From: Vulcanimicrobiota bacterium
Lineage (GTDB): Bacteria > Vulcanimicrobiota > Vulcanimicrobiia > Vulcanimicrobiales > Vulcanimicrobiaceae
Reading direction: 5' to 3'
Length of the DNA stretch: 53,068 bases
NCBI GenBank assembly: GCA_027306785.1
Contig: DAHUZB010000011.1
Coordinates: forward strand, 1-53,068
Position 1 is the stretch's first letter; every line of letters starts with the position of its first letter. This document shows positions 25,518 to 35,184 of the stretch, piece after piece. Below the pieces are notes generated by a model that was not told the origin of the DNA, ran no database searches, and was given only the letters and a program-made list of their open reading frames with translations. The translations under genes were made by a program, and so were the position numbers.

Positions 25518-25523
25518 GCACCT

Positions 25524-26738
25524 ATGGGGCGCAATACTTCGGCCAAAATGCCGCGCGAAAACCCGCAGCGGATTGAACCCGCCCTCCTGGATTCCGCCCC
25601 AGCGCGCGTGGCCGACCTCATCGCGGAGATTTCCGCCGTCTCGGCGCGCCTGACCGGGGCCCTCCATCCGCGCACGGCCGCAAGCCTGGCCCACCTCGTG
25701 CGCATCATGAACTCCTATTACAGCAATCTCATCGAGGGGCACAACACGCGTCCGGCTGAGATCGTGCGCGCCTTGGCCGGAGAGTTCGACACCGACGAAT
25801 CACGCCGTAACCTTCAGGCGGAAGCTGCAGCGCACGTTCGCGTACAAGAGCGCATCGATCGACTCGCAGCCGACGGGCGACTTTCGCATCCGGCCGACGA
25901 AGCGTTTATCCGCGAGCTGCACGCCGAATTCTATCGTGATGCACCGCGTGCGATGCTACTCGTTCGCGGTCGCGACGGCGAGTATGCAATGGAGCCCGGC
26001 ACCTTTCGATCGATCGTCGCACAAGACGTTGCCGTGGGCAGACATCAACCGCCGTCCGGCCCCTACGTAGCGGAATTCATGAGGTATTTTTCCGAGCGCT
26101 ATCGCCTCGACGGGTTCGGCATGGCGATGCGCATCATGGCGATGCCCGCCGCACATCACCGTCTCAATTACATTCATCCCTTTCCCGATGGGAATGGGCG
26201 TGTGAGCCGCCTGATGAGTCACGCGATGGCACATGCATCCGGCATCGGCGCGCACGGCTTGTGGTCGATCTCACGCGGATTGGCGCGCGGTCTCGGCGAT
26301 CGTTCGCAGTACAAACGCATGATGGATTACGCCGATTCACCACGTGAGAGCGATCTCGACGGCAGAGGCAATCTCTCCCTGCGCGCACTGATCGATTTCA
26401 CCACTTGGTTCCTGGAGGTCTGTCTCGATCAGTTGCGCTTTATGAGCGAGCTGTTCGAGCTCGATGGGCTTGCGAAGCGGCTGCGCACGTGGGCCGAACG
26501 CGACGATCGATTCAAACCCGAGGTCGGCCGCCTCTTGGAAGAGGCTGCGATTCGCGGCGAATTTGAACGCGGCGAAGCATCTCGTATCACCGGCCTACCT
26601 GAACGGACGGCGCGGCGCGTGCTCAACGAAGCATGCGCCGCGGGCGTCTTGGCATCGGACACGCCGAAGGGTCCGGTCTCGTTGCGCTTCCCTCCCGACG
26701 ACGCCGAAGCAATGCTCCCGCGCCTCTTTCAAACCTGA
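25524..26738 (+). CDS. Fic-domain protein (class II, self-inhibited AMP transferase type)
   Basis: 404 residues. N-terminal helical region with the inhibitory motif S67-NLI-E71-G72 (SYYSNLIEGHNT), which blocks ATP in class II Fic proteins. The catalytic loop is complete: H218-PFPDGNGR-VSR (residues 218-229). The C-terminal part (about 310-400) contains a winged-helix-like region (EFERGEASRITGLPERTARR). Fic enzymes usually attach AMP to Ser, Thr or Tyr of target proteins; the fused HTH suggests DNA-linked self-regulation, as in many stand-alone bacterial Fic proteins. No antitoxin gene is adjacent, consistent with internal inhibition. GC looks lower than in neighbours, hinting at recent gain. 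Confidence 0.9.
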   Translation: MGRNTSAKMPRENPQRIEPALLDSAPARVADLIAEISAVSARLTGALHPRTAASLAHLVRIMNSYYSNLIEGHNTRPAEIVRALAGEFDTDESRRNLQAEAAAHVRVQERIDRLAADGRLSHPADEAFIRELHAEFYRDAPRAMLLVRGRDGEYAMEPGTFRSIVAQDVAVGRHQPPSGPYVAEFMRYFSERYRLDGFGMAMRIMAMPAAHHRLNYIHPFPDGNGRVSRLMSHAMAHASGIGAHGLWSISRGLARGLGDRSQYKRMMDYADSPRESDLDGRGNLSLRALIDFTTWFLEVCLDQLRFMSELFELDGLAKRLRTWAERDDRFKPEVGRLLEEAAIRGEFERGEASRITGLPERTARRVLNEACAAGVLASDTPKGPVSLRFPPDDAEAMLPRLFQT

Positions 26739-26763
26739 TCGTAGCAGCTCCTCAGGTCGCAGC

Positions 26764-27738
26764 CTACCGCTGTCCCAAAGGCACGACGACGGCGCGGAAT
26801 GCTTCGGTCGGCGCATTCCATGCTTCCGCAATCGCCGAGAGCGGATACGTCTTGGTAGGAATCTCGATCGCGCCGTCTGCGATCAACTGCATGTATCGCG
26901 GAATCTGCTGCATGATCTCCGCGAGCGACGCCGACCCGACGCCGCTGCCGAAGATACGGATACGCCGGCTGCGCAGCAACGACGCAGGGACGCGCGCATC
27001 GGCTCCGGCGGTCTCGCCGATTTGCACGTACGCGGTCTCTGCGGCGTGCGCGTCCATGCCGCTCCGTGCCAGTGCCGCGAAGACCGTCTCCGCGGGTGCG
27101 CCCCAGAGAAAATCGAGGACGATGTCGGGATCGGCGCCGCGGAGAGCATCGATGAGAGCTGCCGCATCGGCAGCGGCGTCACCCGTAATAGCAACGCACT
27201 CGGCACCCAGCGCGGCTGCGCGTCGCAGCGCCGCCGCATTCCGCCCGAGGCCGATGATGCGCGTCGCACCGAGCCTTCGCGCGTGCTGCACGGCGAGCAT
27301 TCCCGCCATCCCGGTCACGCCCACGACGACGATCGTAGCGAGCGCGCCGCCTTCGGCGAGGCGTGCGTTAAGCGGCAGCCACGACGCGAGACCCGGATTG
27401 AGGCCCGCCGCGATCTTCACCGGGTCTGCTCCGTCAGGCAGCGCAATTCGCATCCACGTCGGAACGGCGAGTCGCTCCGCGAACGTACCGTACGGAGCCT
27501 TCACGAAACCCGTAACGATCAGCTCCCCGGACGCGGTGCGCGCGACCGCATCGATACCGGGAATCAGCGGCCACGCCGCGGTGCTGCCGTAGTGCGCTCC
27601 GCTTGCGAGCGATCGAACGACGGGATGCACTCCGGCCGCAACGAGGTCGACCAGTTCGTAGCCGTCTCCCGTGACCGGATCCGGGAACTCACCGTATTCG
27701 GGCGTCGCGCCCGCGCGCTGTATGATGGCGGCTTTCAC
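26764..27738 (-). CDS. MDR-superfamily zinc-free oxidoreductase (quinone oxidoreductase-like)
   Basis: 324 residues with an N-terminal GroES-like domain (IPGIDAVARTASGELIVTGF; APYGTFAERLAVP) and a Rossmann domain (VVVGVTGMAGMLAVQHARRLGA, about residues 136-157). It lacks the Cys/His zinc ligands of alcohol dehydrogenases, so it belongs to the quinone-oxidoreductase side, using NADPH on quinones, enones or aldehydes. It is convergent with fic (25 bases between stops) and lies next to tRNA-Sec. GC content is lower by eye than the chromosome average here, like fic. Confidence 0.85.
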   Translation of the reverse strand: MKAAIIQRAGATPEYGEFPDPVTGDGYELVDLVAAGVHPVVRSLASGAHYGSTAAWPLIPGIDAVARTASGELIVTGFVKAPYGTFAERLAVPTWMRIALPDGADPVKIAAGLNPGLASWLPLNARLAEGGALATIVVVGVTGMAGMLAVQHARRLGATRIIGLGRNAAALRRAAALGAECVAITGDAAADAAALIDALRGADPDIVLDFLWGAPAETVFAALARSGMDAHAAETAYVQIGETAGADARVPASLLRSRRIRIFGSGVGSASLAEIMQQIPRYMQLIADGAIEIPTKTYPLSAIAEAWNAPTEAFRAVVVPLGQR

Positions 27739-27786
27739 GGCGGACTCACCTCATGGGAGCAGACGGATGCGCGCATCGAGTGAATG

Positions 27787-27880
27787 TGGCGGGAGCGTGT
27801 AGGAATCGAACCTACCAGCCGCCTTGCAGCGGCCTCAGCGATTTTGAAGACCGTGCGAGCCACCAGACTCGTACGCTCCC
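27787..27880 (-). tRNA. selC: tRNA-Sec (anticodon UCA)
   Basis: The minus strand folds into a selenocysteine tRNA of 94 bases. The acceptor stem has 8 bp (GGGAGCGT / ACGCTCCC), followed by discriminator G and an encoded CCA. The D stem has 6 bp (CGAGTC / GGCTCG) with a 4-base loop TGGT. The anticodon loop is CTTCAAA with UCA in the middle. The variable arm has a 6-bp stem (GGCCGC / GCGGCT, one wobble pair) and loop TGCAAG. The T arm is GTAGG-TTCGATT-CCTAC. The 8+5 acceptor/T stack and long D stem are diagnostic of bacterial tRNA-Sec. CTATAC about 12 bases upstream may be a -10 box. Confidence 0.97.
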
Positions 27881-27935
27881 ACGACACCTGACGGTATAGC
27901 GCGGGGCGCGCGCATCCACCTGCGCGACGGAGCGA

Positions 27936-28361
27936 CTAGCAGCCGCGATCGAGTGATCGGTACACGGTTTCGAGCTGCTTCGCGGTCTTCGGCGCGATCA
28001 TCGGATCGTCGTGACGGATTGCGTTCCGATCAAAGAAGCCGCCGCCTCGAATGCGCTTCGTCCAGGCGCCATGCTTCTTGACGAGCAGCGCCATGACGCC
28101 CGACTCCTCGTTGCAGAAGCCGACCAGCGCATACGGGCCCGCGACAGCGGCGCCGTCGATGCGCCACTGCGCACCTTTCGTCGGGCCGGCAGGCGGTGCG
28201 AAGGCGAAGAACGCCTTCTTCTCAGCGGCCGTTGCCGGGCGAGCCGTGGGCGCCGGGTGCGGCGCAGACGTGCCCCGGGCGCTTGCCTGCGCTTGCACAA
28301 CGAAGCCGGTAGACAGCGCGGCGGCGGCAACGGCAAGCACGAGAACGCGTCGCAGATACAT
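27936..28361 (-). CDS. small exported hypothetical protein
   Basis: 141 residues from the ATG at 28361, selected because AGGTGG lies 9 bases before it and because it begins a good signal peptide (YLRRVLVLAVAAAALSTGFV, cleavage near AQA). An ATG at 28382 would add seven residues. The mature part has an Ala/Pro-rich linker, then a compact domain (GAQWRIDGAAVAGPYALVGF) ending RSLDRGC with two cysteines in all. No family recognised. Divergent from the lipoprotein gene; the 86 bases between hold both promoters. Confidence 0.65.
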   Translation of the reverse strand: MYLRRVLVLAVAAAALSTGFVVQAQASARGTSAPHPAPTARPATAAEKKAFFAFAPPAGPTKGAQWRIDGAAVAGPYALVGFCNEESGVMALLVKKHGAWTKRIRGGGFFDRNAIRHDDPMIAPKTAKQLETVYRSLDRGC

Positions 28362-28447
28362 ATGGAACACCCACCTCATCATCAGACGTTTGATGCATGC
28401 GTTTTGCCGGGATACTGCGCGCCCCTGTTTGCGGGTAGGATGATCCT

Positions 28448-28930
28448 ATGAAGCTCTTCGCTCGCATCGCCGGCGCCGCGTCGGTGCTCCTCGCCGCCGC
28501 CTGCACGCACGCACCGGCAGCCCACGCGGCCGCCCAAGCCGCCGCCGCATCGCCCGCGGCGGCAACGCCCGCCGCGCAGCGTCCCTGCACGCCGTCGCAC
28601 CCCGCGCCCACGATGCTCTACCCGATGAACGGCGCAAAGGACGTGCCGCCCGGTCCCTTCACGCTGGTCCTCGCCTACAGCTTCGGCACGAGTCTCGAAC
28701 TCACGACGGCGGAAAGCACGACGCCGCTTCCCGGCGTGAAAGTCAACGCGCCGGTGCCGAGCCCGCTCCCCTCACCAGCCGCCACGCCGGAACCGGGATA
28801 CACCCGCTACGGCTACGCGATTCCCGCGCTCGCGCCGCACACCACGTACACCGTCGCCGCGCACTTCATGCCGGTCGATCCGGGCTGCACCGCGGCGAGC
28901 GTGACGATCGGCACGTTTACCACGCGTTAG
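28448..28930 (+). CDS. putative lipoprotein with Ig-like domain
   Basis: 160 residues. Signal peptide with lipobox LLAAAC (Cys about residue 19) preceded by AGGATGATCCT as ribosome site. An Ala/Pro-rich spacer is followed by a domain that begins MLYPMNGAKDVPPGPFTLVL and ends YAIPALAPHTTYTVAAHFMP; this pattern resembles bacterial Ig-like or Big_5-type domains. Likely surface-attached; function unknown. Its stop overlaps the convergent DUF4126 gene by 4 bases. Confidence 0.65.
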   Translation: MKLFARIAGAASVLLAAACTHAPAAHAAAQAAAASPAAATPAAQRPCTPSHPAPTMLYPMNGAKDVPPGPFTLVLAYSFGTSLELTTAESTTPLPGVKVNAPVPSPLPSPAATPEPGYTRYGYAIPALAPHTTYTVAAHFMPVDPGCTAASVTIGTFTTR

Positions 28931-29493
28931 CCTGCGCCGCGCACGCTCGCGTATGCGCGGCGCGCGAACGTGAAGAGCAGCGCGCTGAAGATCAGCGCGA
29001 GGATCGCGAGCAACAGCGGCGCGATGAACGCGAACGCCGATGCGCCGATCGCGCCCGCGTCTTCGACCGTGCTCACCACCGGATTGCCGAATCCCGCGGT
29101 CGTGAGCGTGGATGCGCCGCGTACGGTTGCGACGCCCGCGTGCACGCCGAGGGCGTTGAGCGCGCCGACGATCATCAGAAAAATCAGCATCTCGTTCGAT
29201 TGCGGATGCACGGTGCCGCCCACGATGATCGCGGCGGCGGCGGGCTTCACCACGACTTGCAGCACGTGCAGCGCGTGATCGAGCACCGGCACCTTATCGC
29301 CGAGCATCTCCGCGAGCGCGACGGCGACGAGCACCCACATCGCGATCGGCGAAGCGAGCCACGCGAACGCGGCGGGCGGATGCAGCAGGCCGAGGTGCGT
29401 TGCGATCGCCACGGCGGCAAGCGCCGACATCGCGCGCACGCCCGCGGCGGTCGTCAACGAATAGGCAATGGCGTATTGCGTCGCGGCATCCAT
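28927..29493 (-). CDS. DUF4126 membrane protein
   Basis: 188 residues with about five hydrophobic segments. The features of DUF4126 are visible: TTAAGVRAMSALAAVAIATH, LAEMLGDKVPVLDHALHVLQ (the Glu/Asp-containing loop) and PAAAAIIVGGTV. A family of unknown function in the cytoplasmic membrane. TATAGT lies about 12 bases before the ATG at 29493 and may be the -10 box, leaving almost no leader. Divergent from the histidine kinase. Confidence 0.85.
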   Translation of the reverse strand: MDAATQYAIAYSLTTAAGVRAMSALAAVAIATHLGLLHPPAAFAWLASPIAMWVLVAVALAEMLGDKVPVLDHALHVLQVVVKPAAAAIIVGGTVHPQSNEMLIFLMIVGALNALGVHAGVATVRGASTLTTAGFGNPVVSTVEDAGAIGASAFAFIAPLLLAILALIFSALLFTFARRAYASVRGAG

Positions 29494-29558
29494 GACGGTC
29501 GCTTAACTATATCACGCAGGACGGATGCGCGAGGCGGGGTAAGCACGCGAGCAAGGCC

Positions 29559-30845
29559 ATGACGTTTTTCGATACGGAGGCCACGGGTGACGGCGAGCTG
29601 CTCGCGCGACTGTTGGGGATCACCTACGAGATTCTCCACGCCGACGAGATCGCGCCCGCCCTCGAATCGATCGCGCGCGCGATCTCCGAGCTCTTCGGAT
29701 TCGCGTATGTCTCGATCGTAGCGGCCGACGCGCCCGGCGGTGAGTTGTACCGGCGGGTGCTCTTCGGTTTTCCATCGGAGGTCGCCGCACGTCGCCTGGG
29801 CGAGCACATCGATCGGGCCGCCGTCCTGCAGATCCTCCCGCCCACCTCGGAAGTGCTGCCCAACTGCTTCTACAATCCCGCCGAGCGCGAGATCGATTGG
29901 GAGAGCAGCATCTACACCGGCGACCTGCCGCGCGACGAGCCCCGCAGCGCGCCCGATGCCTGGCACGAGCGCGACTCGCTCACGCTCGTCCTGCCCGACC
30001 GCGACGGCAACATGCTCGGCTATCTCTCCGTGGACGGCCCGCGCGACGGCCGCGTGCCCACGCTCGAAACGCTGCGCCGCATGCAGCTCTTCGTAAACCT
30101 CACCGGGCTCGCGCTCGCGAACGCGCGGGCGCACCACGCCGAAATCTCGCGCAGGCAGCTGCTCGAGGAGAACGTGCGCCTGCAGAACGAGTTCTTCAGC
30201 ATGGTCTCGCACGAGGTGCGCTCGCCCCTCGCCGCGATTCGCGGCACCACCGCGCTCTTGCAGACGCATTTCGAGACGCTCGGCGTGGAGCGCCGGGCCG
30301 AGCTGCTCGGCGTGCTCGACACCTCGACCTCGCGCCTGAGCTCGATCTTCGAAGACGTGCTACTGCTCTCGCGGATGGATGCGGGTCGCCTCTCGCTGCG
30401 CATCGAGCCGGTCGGCACCGTCGCCGTCATCGAAGAATCGCTCGCGCGGGCGCGCAGCGAGCACCGCGACCGCACCTTCAACGCCGCCTACCTGGAGCCG
30501 GTCCCGGCGATCCTGGCCGACGCCGGGCGCACGATCCAAGTGCTCGCAAACCTGCTCTCCAACGCGGTCAAGTACAGCTTTCCGGGTACCCCCGTCCACC
30601 TCGACGTGAAACCCGGGAGGCACCGGGTCACGATCTCGGTCGTCAACGAGGGCCCGGGCATCGAGCCCGCCGACCACGAGAAGCTCTTCACCCGCTTCGG
30701 GCACCTCTCGTCGGGCGAGGGCTCGACCGGCCTCGGCCTCTACATCTGCCGGGAGCTGCTCTCCAAGATGAACGGCACGATCGGCTTCGAAAGCGAGCCC
30801 GGGCGGCACACCGCCTTCTGGTTCAGCCTGCCGCGGGCGTCCTGA
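29559..30845 (+). CDS. GAF-domain sensor histidine kinase
   Basis: 428 residues, no membrane segment. A GAF-type sensor (about 25-190) precedes a HisKA domain with phospho-acceptor His218 ([14 protein letters not shown]) and an HATPase domain with N-box [10 protein letters not shown] (331-340), G1 NEGPGI and G2 GSTGLGLYI. All catalytic boxes are intact. It is an orphan: no response regulator is adjacent. AAGG before the ATG at 29559 is the ribosome site. TypA follows 60 bases later with its own start region. Confidence 0.92.
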   Translation: MTFFDTEATGDGELLARLLGITYEILHADEIAPALESIARAISELFGFAYVSIVAADAPGGELYRRVLFGFPSEVAARRLGEHIDRAAVLQILPPTSEVLPNCFYNPAEREIDWESSIYTGDLPRDEPRSAPDAWHERDSLTLVLPDRDGNMLGYLSVDGPRDGRVPTLETLRRMQLFVNLTGLALANARAHHAEISRRQLLEENVRLQNEFFSMVSHEVRSPLAAIRGTTALLQTHFETLGVERRAELLGVLDTSTSRLSSIFEDVLLLSRMDAGRLSLRIEPVGTVAVIEESLARARSEHRDRTFNAAYLEPVPAILADAGRTIQVLANLLSNAVKYSFPGTPVHLDVKPGRHRVTISVVNEGPGIEPADHEKLFTRFGHLSSGEGSTGLGLYICRELLSKMNGTIGFESEPGRHTAFWFSLPRAS

Positions 30846-30905
30846 TGACCCGCCTTAATCTTAAGAAGTAGCGGCGGAGGCCGTTTTCGTGGTACAACCT
30901 GGGCC

Positions 30906-32732
<1,827 letters not shown>

Positions 32733-34430
32733 TTGATCGCCTCGGCGGCACTCGTGCTCGCGCTCGCATCCGTAGCGCAGCCCTGTCGAGTGCCGCCGCA
32801 GGCGATGATCGTCCTCGAAAGCGACGCGCCGAGCGTCACGGAGAGCGACATCGCGATCTTCGATCTCGCCGACGCATCGCGCACCTGCAGCATACCCGTT
32901 CCCGGCGGCCCGTCGCCCGCGATCGCGGTCTCCCGTGACGGTACGATCTACGCGGCGATTCAGCCGCACAAAGAGACCGAGTTCACCACCGACGCCGGGC
33001 ATCTCGACGTCTACAGTCCGAACGGACGGCTGATCCATCGCATCAGCCGCGGACTCGCCGGGATCTGGGACCTTCAACTCGACGACGCGCACCATCGCCT
33101 GTACATCGAAGTCGGTACCGGTACCGTCGTCGACGGCGCCGTGCTAACCGGTCGTGAAACGGTCGTCGTGTACGACGCCGAGACGCTGCGGCCGCTGCAC
33201 CGGTTCACGCCCGACGATGACGACTTTCGCGCGTACGCGCTCTCGCCCGACGGTGCGATCCTCGCGATGGGCTACGAGCCGCTGAATAAAAAACCGCACA
33301 TCGATCTGATCGACACGGCCACCTATCGTGTGATACGGCGGATCGAGACGCCGGTAGAGCAGCTCTGGTTCACCGGGAACGTGCTGCACATTTCCTCGCA
33401 GCACTACGATGCCTCGATGCGCGTACCCGGCGGTACGCCTGCAGTCGGCCCCACGCCGTCGCCCGAACCCGCGGCCGCGATCGACGGCATCGTATACGCC
33501 GAGCACGACGGCGACTTCGCCCTTCCGGGGCAAGGCGTGATGCACACGACGTACACGCGCACGCGCCTCGCCGACGGCGCGACGCTCCCGCCGATCGTTG
33601 CCGACGGCATCGACGGCCCGTTCTTCGTCGTGCATCCGAGCGCGGCCATCGCCGCCGCGACGCCCGGGCCGGAGCTTGCACCTCTCCGCTTTCCTTCGGC
33701 TGCGCTCCTACGGGCGGACGCGGGAACGCGCGCAGGCATCGCGTTCGATGACAGCGTGAACGACACGCACTACGAGTATCTCGGCGATCTCGCACGCAGC
33801 GAGTCGCGCGACGGCACCGTGACGGTCGTCGATTGCCGCGCGGGAATCGCGTACGTCGCGAATACGCAGGTGCGGCAGTACTACACGCTTGCGATGGATC
33901 CGCTACCGACGAGCACCCCCACGCCGATGCCGGTGCTCTCGCCCGCAGCGCGCGCGCGGATCGCACGCGCGTATCCGCAGCTTACGAGCACGATCAGCGT
34001 AACGATGATCCCGCCCTCCGCGCGGCACGTGCCGACGGCGAGCATCGCCTATCGTGCGACAGAGGTTATGCGCTACGGTTCGCAGAGCGCGACGATGATG
34101 AGCGATCGCGAATACGCCGTGCTCCCGATGGGCGCCCCGTCGTGCGCGAATCGCACGTTCGCGCACGAACCGCCCGCTATCGTGCCGGGACGAGACGTTG
34201 CGCTGCACGACCCGCTCGGCGCGATCCTCGCCATGAGCGGCGATTCCGAAGGAGCGCGGCTTCCGCGCATTCCGCACGGCGCGTTCCTGGTGTATGCCGA
34301 GAGCCAAGAACCCTCGGGCCCTCCGCGTACGCTCGTCCACCTGACCGGAATCAGCAGCGTTCCCGTGAGCGCCTTCGCGCGGTTCGCGCCTCCGGCAGGA
34401 TATCTGCAGATCCCCGCGCCGAACTACTAA
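32733..34430 (+). CDS. exported beta-propeller-like hypothetical protein
   Basis: 565 residues if started at the TTG at 32733, directly after the typA stop. This start gives a signal peptide (IASAALVLALASVAQPC); the next ATG (codon 25) would lose it. The N-terminal half has repeated beta-rich units (SPAIAVSRDGTIYAAIQPHK; RAYALSPDGAILAMGYEP) like YVTN/WD-type propeller blades. Proline-rich linkers with PTPSPEP break the chain. The C-terminal half is not recognised. TlpA-like gene follows 4 bases later, so the pair is probably co-transcribed. Confidence 0.65.
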   Translation: MIASAALVLALASVAQPCRVPPQAMIVLESDAPSVTESDIAIFDLADASRTCSIPVPGGPSPAIAVSRDGTIYAAIQPHKETEFTTDAGHLDVYSPNGRLIHRISRGLAGIWDLQLDDAHHRLYIEVGTGTVVDGAVLTGRETVVVYDAETLRPLHRFTPDDDDFRAYALSPDGAILAMGYEPLNKKPHIDLIDTATYRVIRRIETPVEQLWFTGNVLHISSQHYDASMRVPGGTPAVGPTPSPEPAAAIDGIVYAEHDGDFALPGQGVMHTTYTRTRLADGATLPPIVADGIDGPFFVVHPSAAIAAATPGPELAPLRFPSAALLRADAGTRAGIAFDDSVNDTHYEYLGDLARSESRDGTVTVVDCRAGIAYVANTQVRQYYTLAMDPLPTSTPTPMPVLSPAARARIARAYPQLTSTISVTMIPPSARHVPTASIAYRATEVMRYGSQSATMMSDREYAVLPMGAPSCANRTFAHEPPAIVPGRDVALHDPLGAILAMSGDSEGARLPRIPHGAFLVYAESQEPSGPPRTLVHLTGISSVPVSAFARFAPPAGYLQIPAPNY

Positions 34431-34434
34431 CCGC

Positions 34435-35184
34435 ATGAAGCGTATCGCTCTCTTTGGCGCACTTGCACTCGCGCTGATGGGCGCCATGCCCGCAGCGAAC
34501 TTCAACCCCGCGGCCCTCACCGTCGGCAAGCCCGCCGTGGATCTGCCGGCTCATGCCGGGAAGCCGCTCGCGATCGTCGCCTTCGCCTCGTGGTGCGTCG
34601 GCTGCATCGACGAATTGCCGCGCGTACTCGCCGATTATGCGAAACTCAAAGACCGTGTCGACTTCCTCGGCGTCGACTACCTCGACAATCCCAAGGCGGG
34701 CGAGGCGCTCGTGGCGCGCTTCCACATTCCGTTCCCGGTGGTGATCTCGCAGCCGCTTGCGAATGCACCGACGCCGCCTCCGAACGACGCGGCGATGGCG
34801 CCCGATTCGATGGTGCTGCACGGGATCACCGCAGCGATGCTGCCCGCGCTCGCGCCGAAACTCACCGCGCATCTTCCGCCCACGCTGGCCGCGACACTCC
34901 GCGATGTCGCGGCGTTCTGCGCGAAGCACGATGCGGCGACCTGCGACGAGTACGCGGCATCGAAAAACGTTACGCTCGACACCGATCGCGAAGCGCGCGC
35001 CGATAGGCTGCCCACGGCTCCATCGCCGACGCCGAGCGCGGCGCCCGCCGGAAGCGGACCGATTTCGCTGCCGCACCTCTTCATCGTCGACGGCAGCGGC
35101 GTCGTGCGCTTCGACGAGACCGGCTACGACAGCGCGAACGACACGCTGCTCACCGATCTCGCGAAGCTCGGCATCTCACCGTAG
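34435..35184 (+). CDS. TlpA-like thioredoxin-fold protein with large insertion
   Basis: 249 residues: signal peptide (1-20), thioredoxin strand and active site FASWCVGCIDE (Cys54 and Cys57), and the cis-Pro strand LPHLFIVDGSG with Pro213. In TlpA/ResA proteins the active site and cis-Pro lie about 70-90 residues apart; here they are about 155 apart. The extra piece (about 105-208) holds helices, a Pro-rich linker (PSPTPSAAPAG) and two more cysteines (162, 170). It should act outside the cytoplasmic membrane as a thiol oxidoreductase. It follows the propeller-like gene by 4 bases and overlaps the convergent MFS gene by 9. Confidence 0.82.
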   Translation: MKRIALFGALALALMGAMPAANFNPAALTVGKPAVDLPAHAGKPLAIVAFASWCVGCIDELPRVLADYAKLKDRVDFLGVDYLDNPKAGEALVARFHIPFPVVISQPLANAPTPPPNDAAMAPDSMVLHGITAAMLPALAPKLTAHLPPTLAATLRDVAAFCAKHDAATCDEYAASKNVTLDTDREARADRLPTAPSPTPSAAPAGSGPISLPHLFIVDGSGVVRFDETGYDSANDTLLTDLAKLGISP

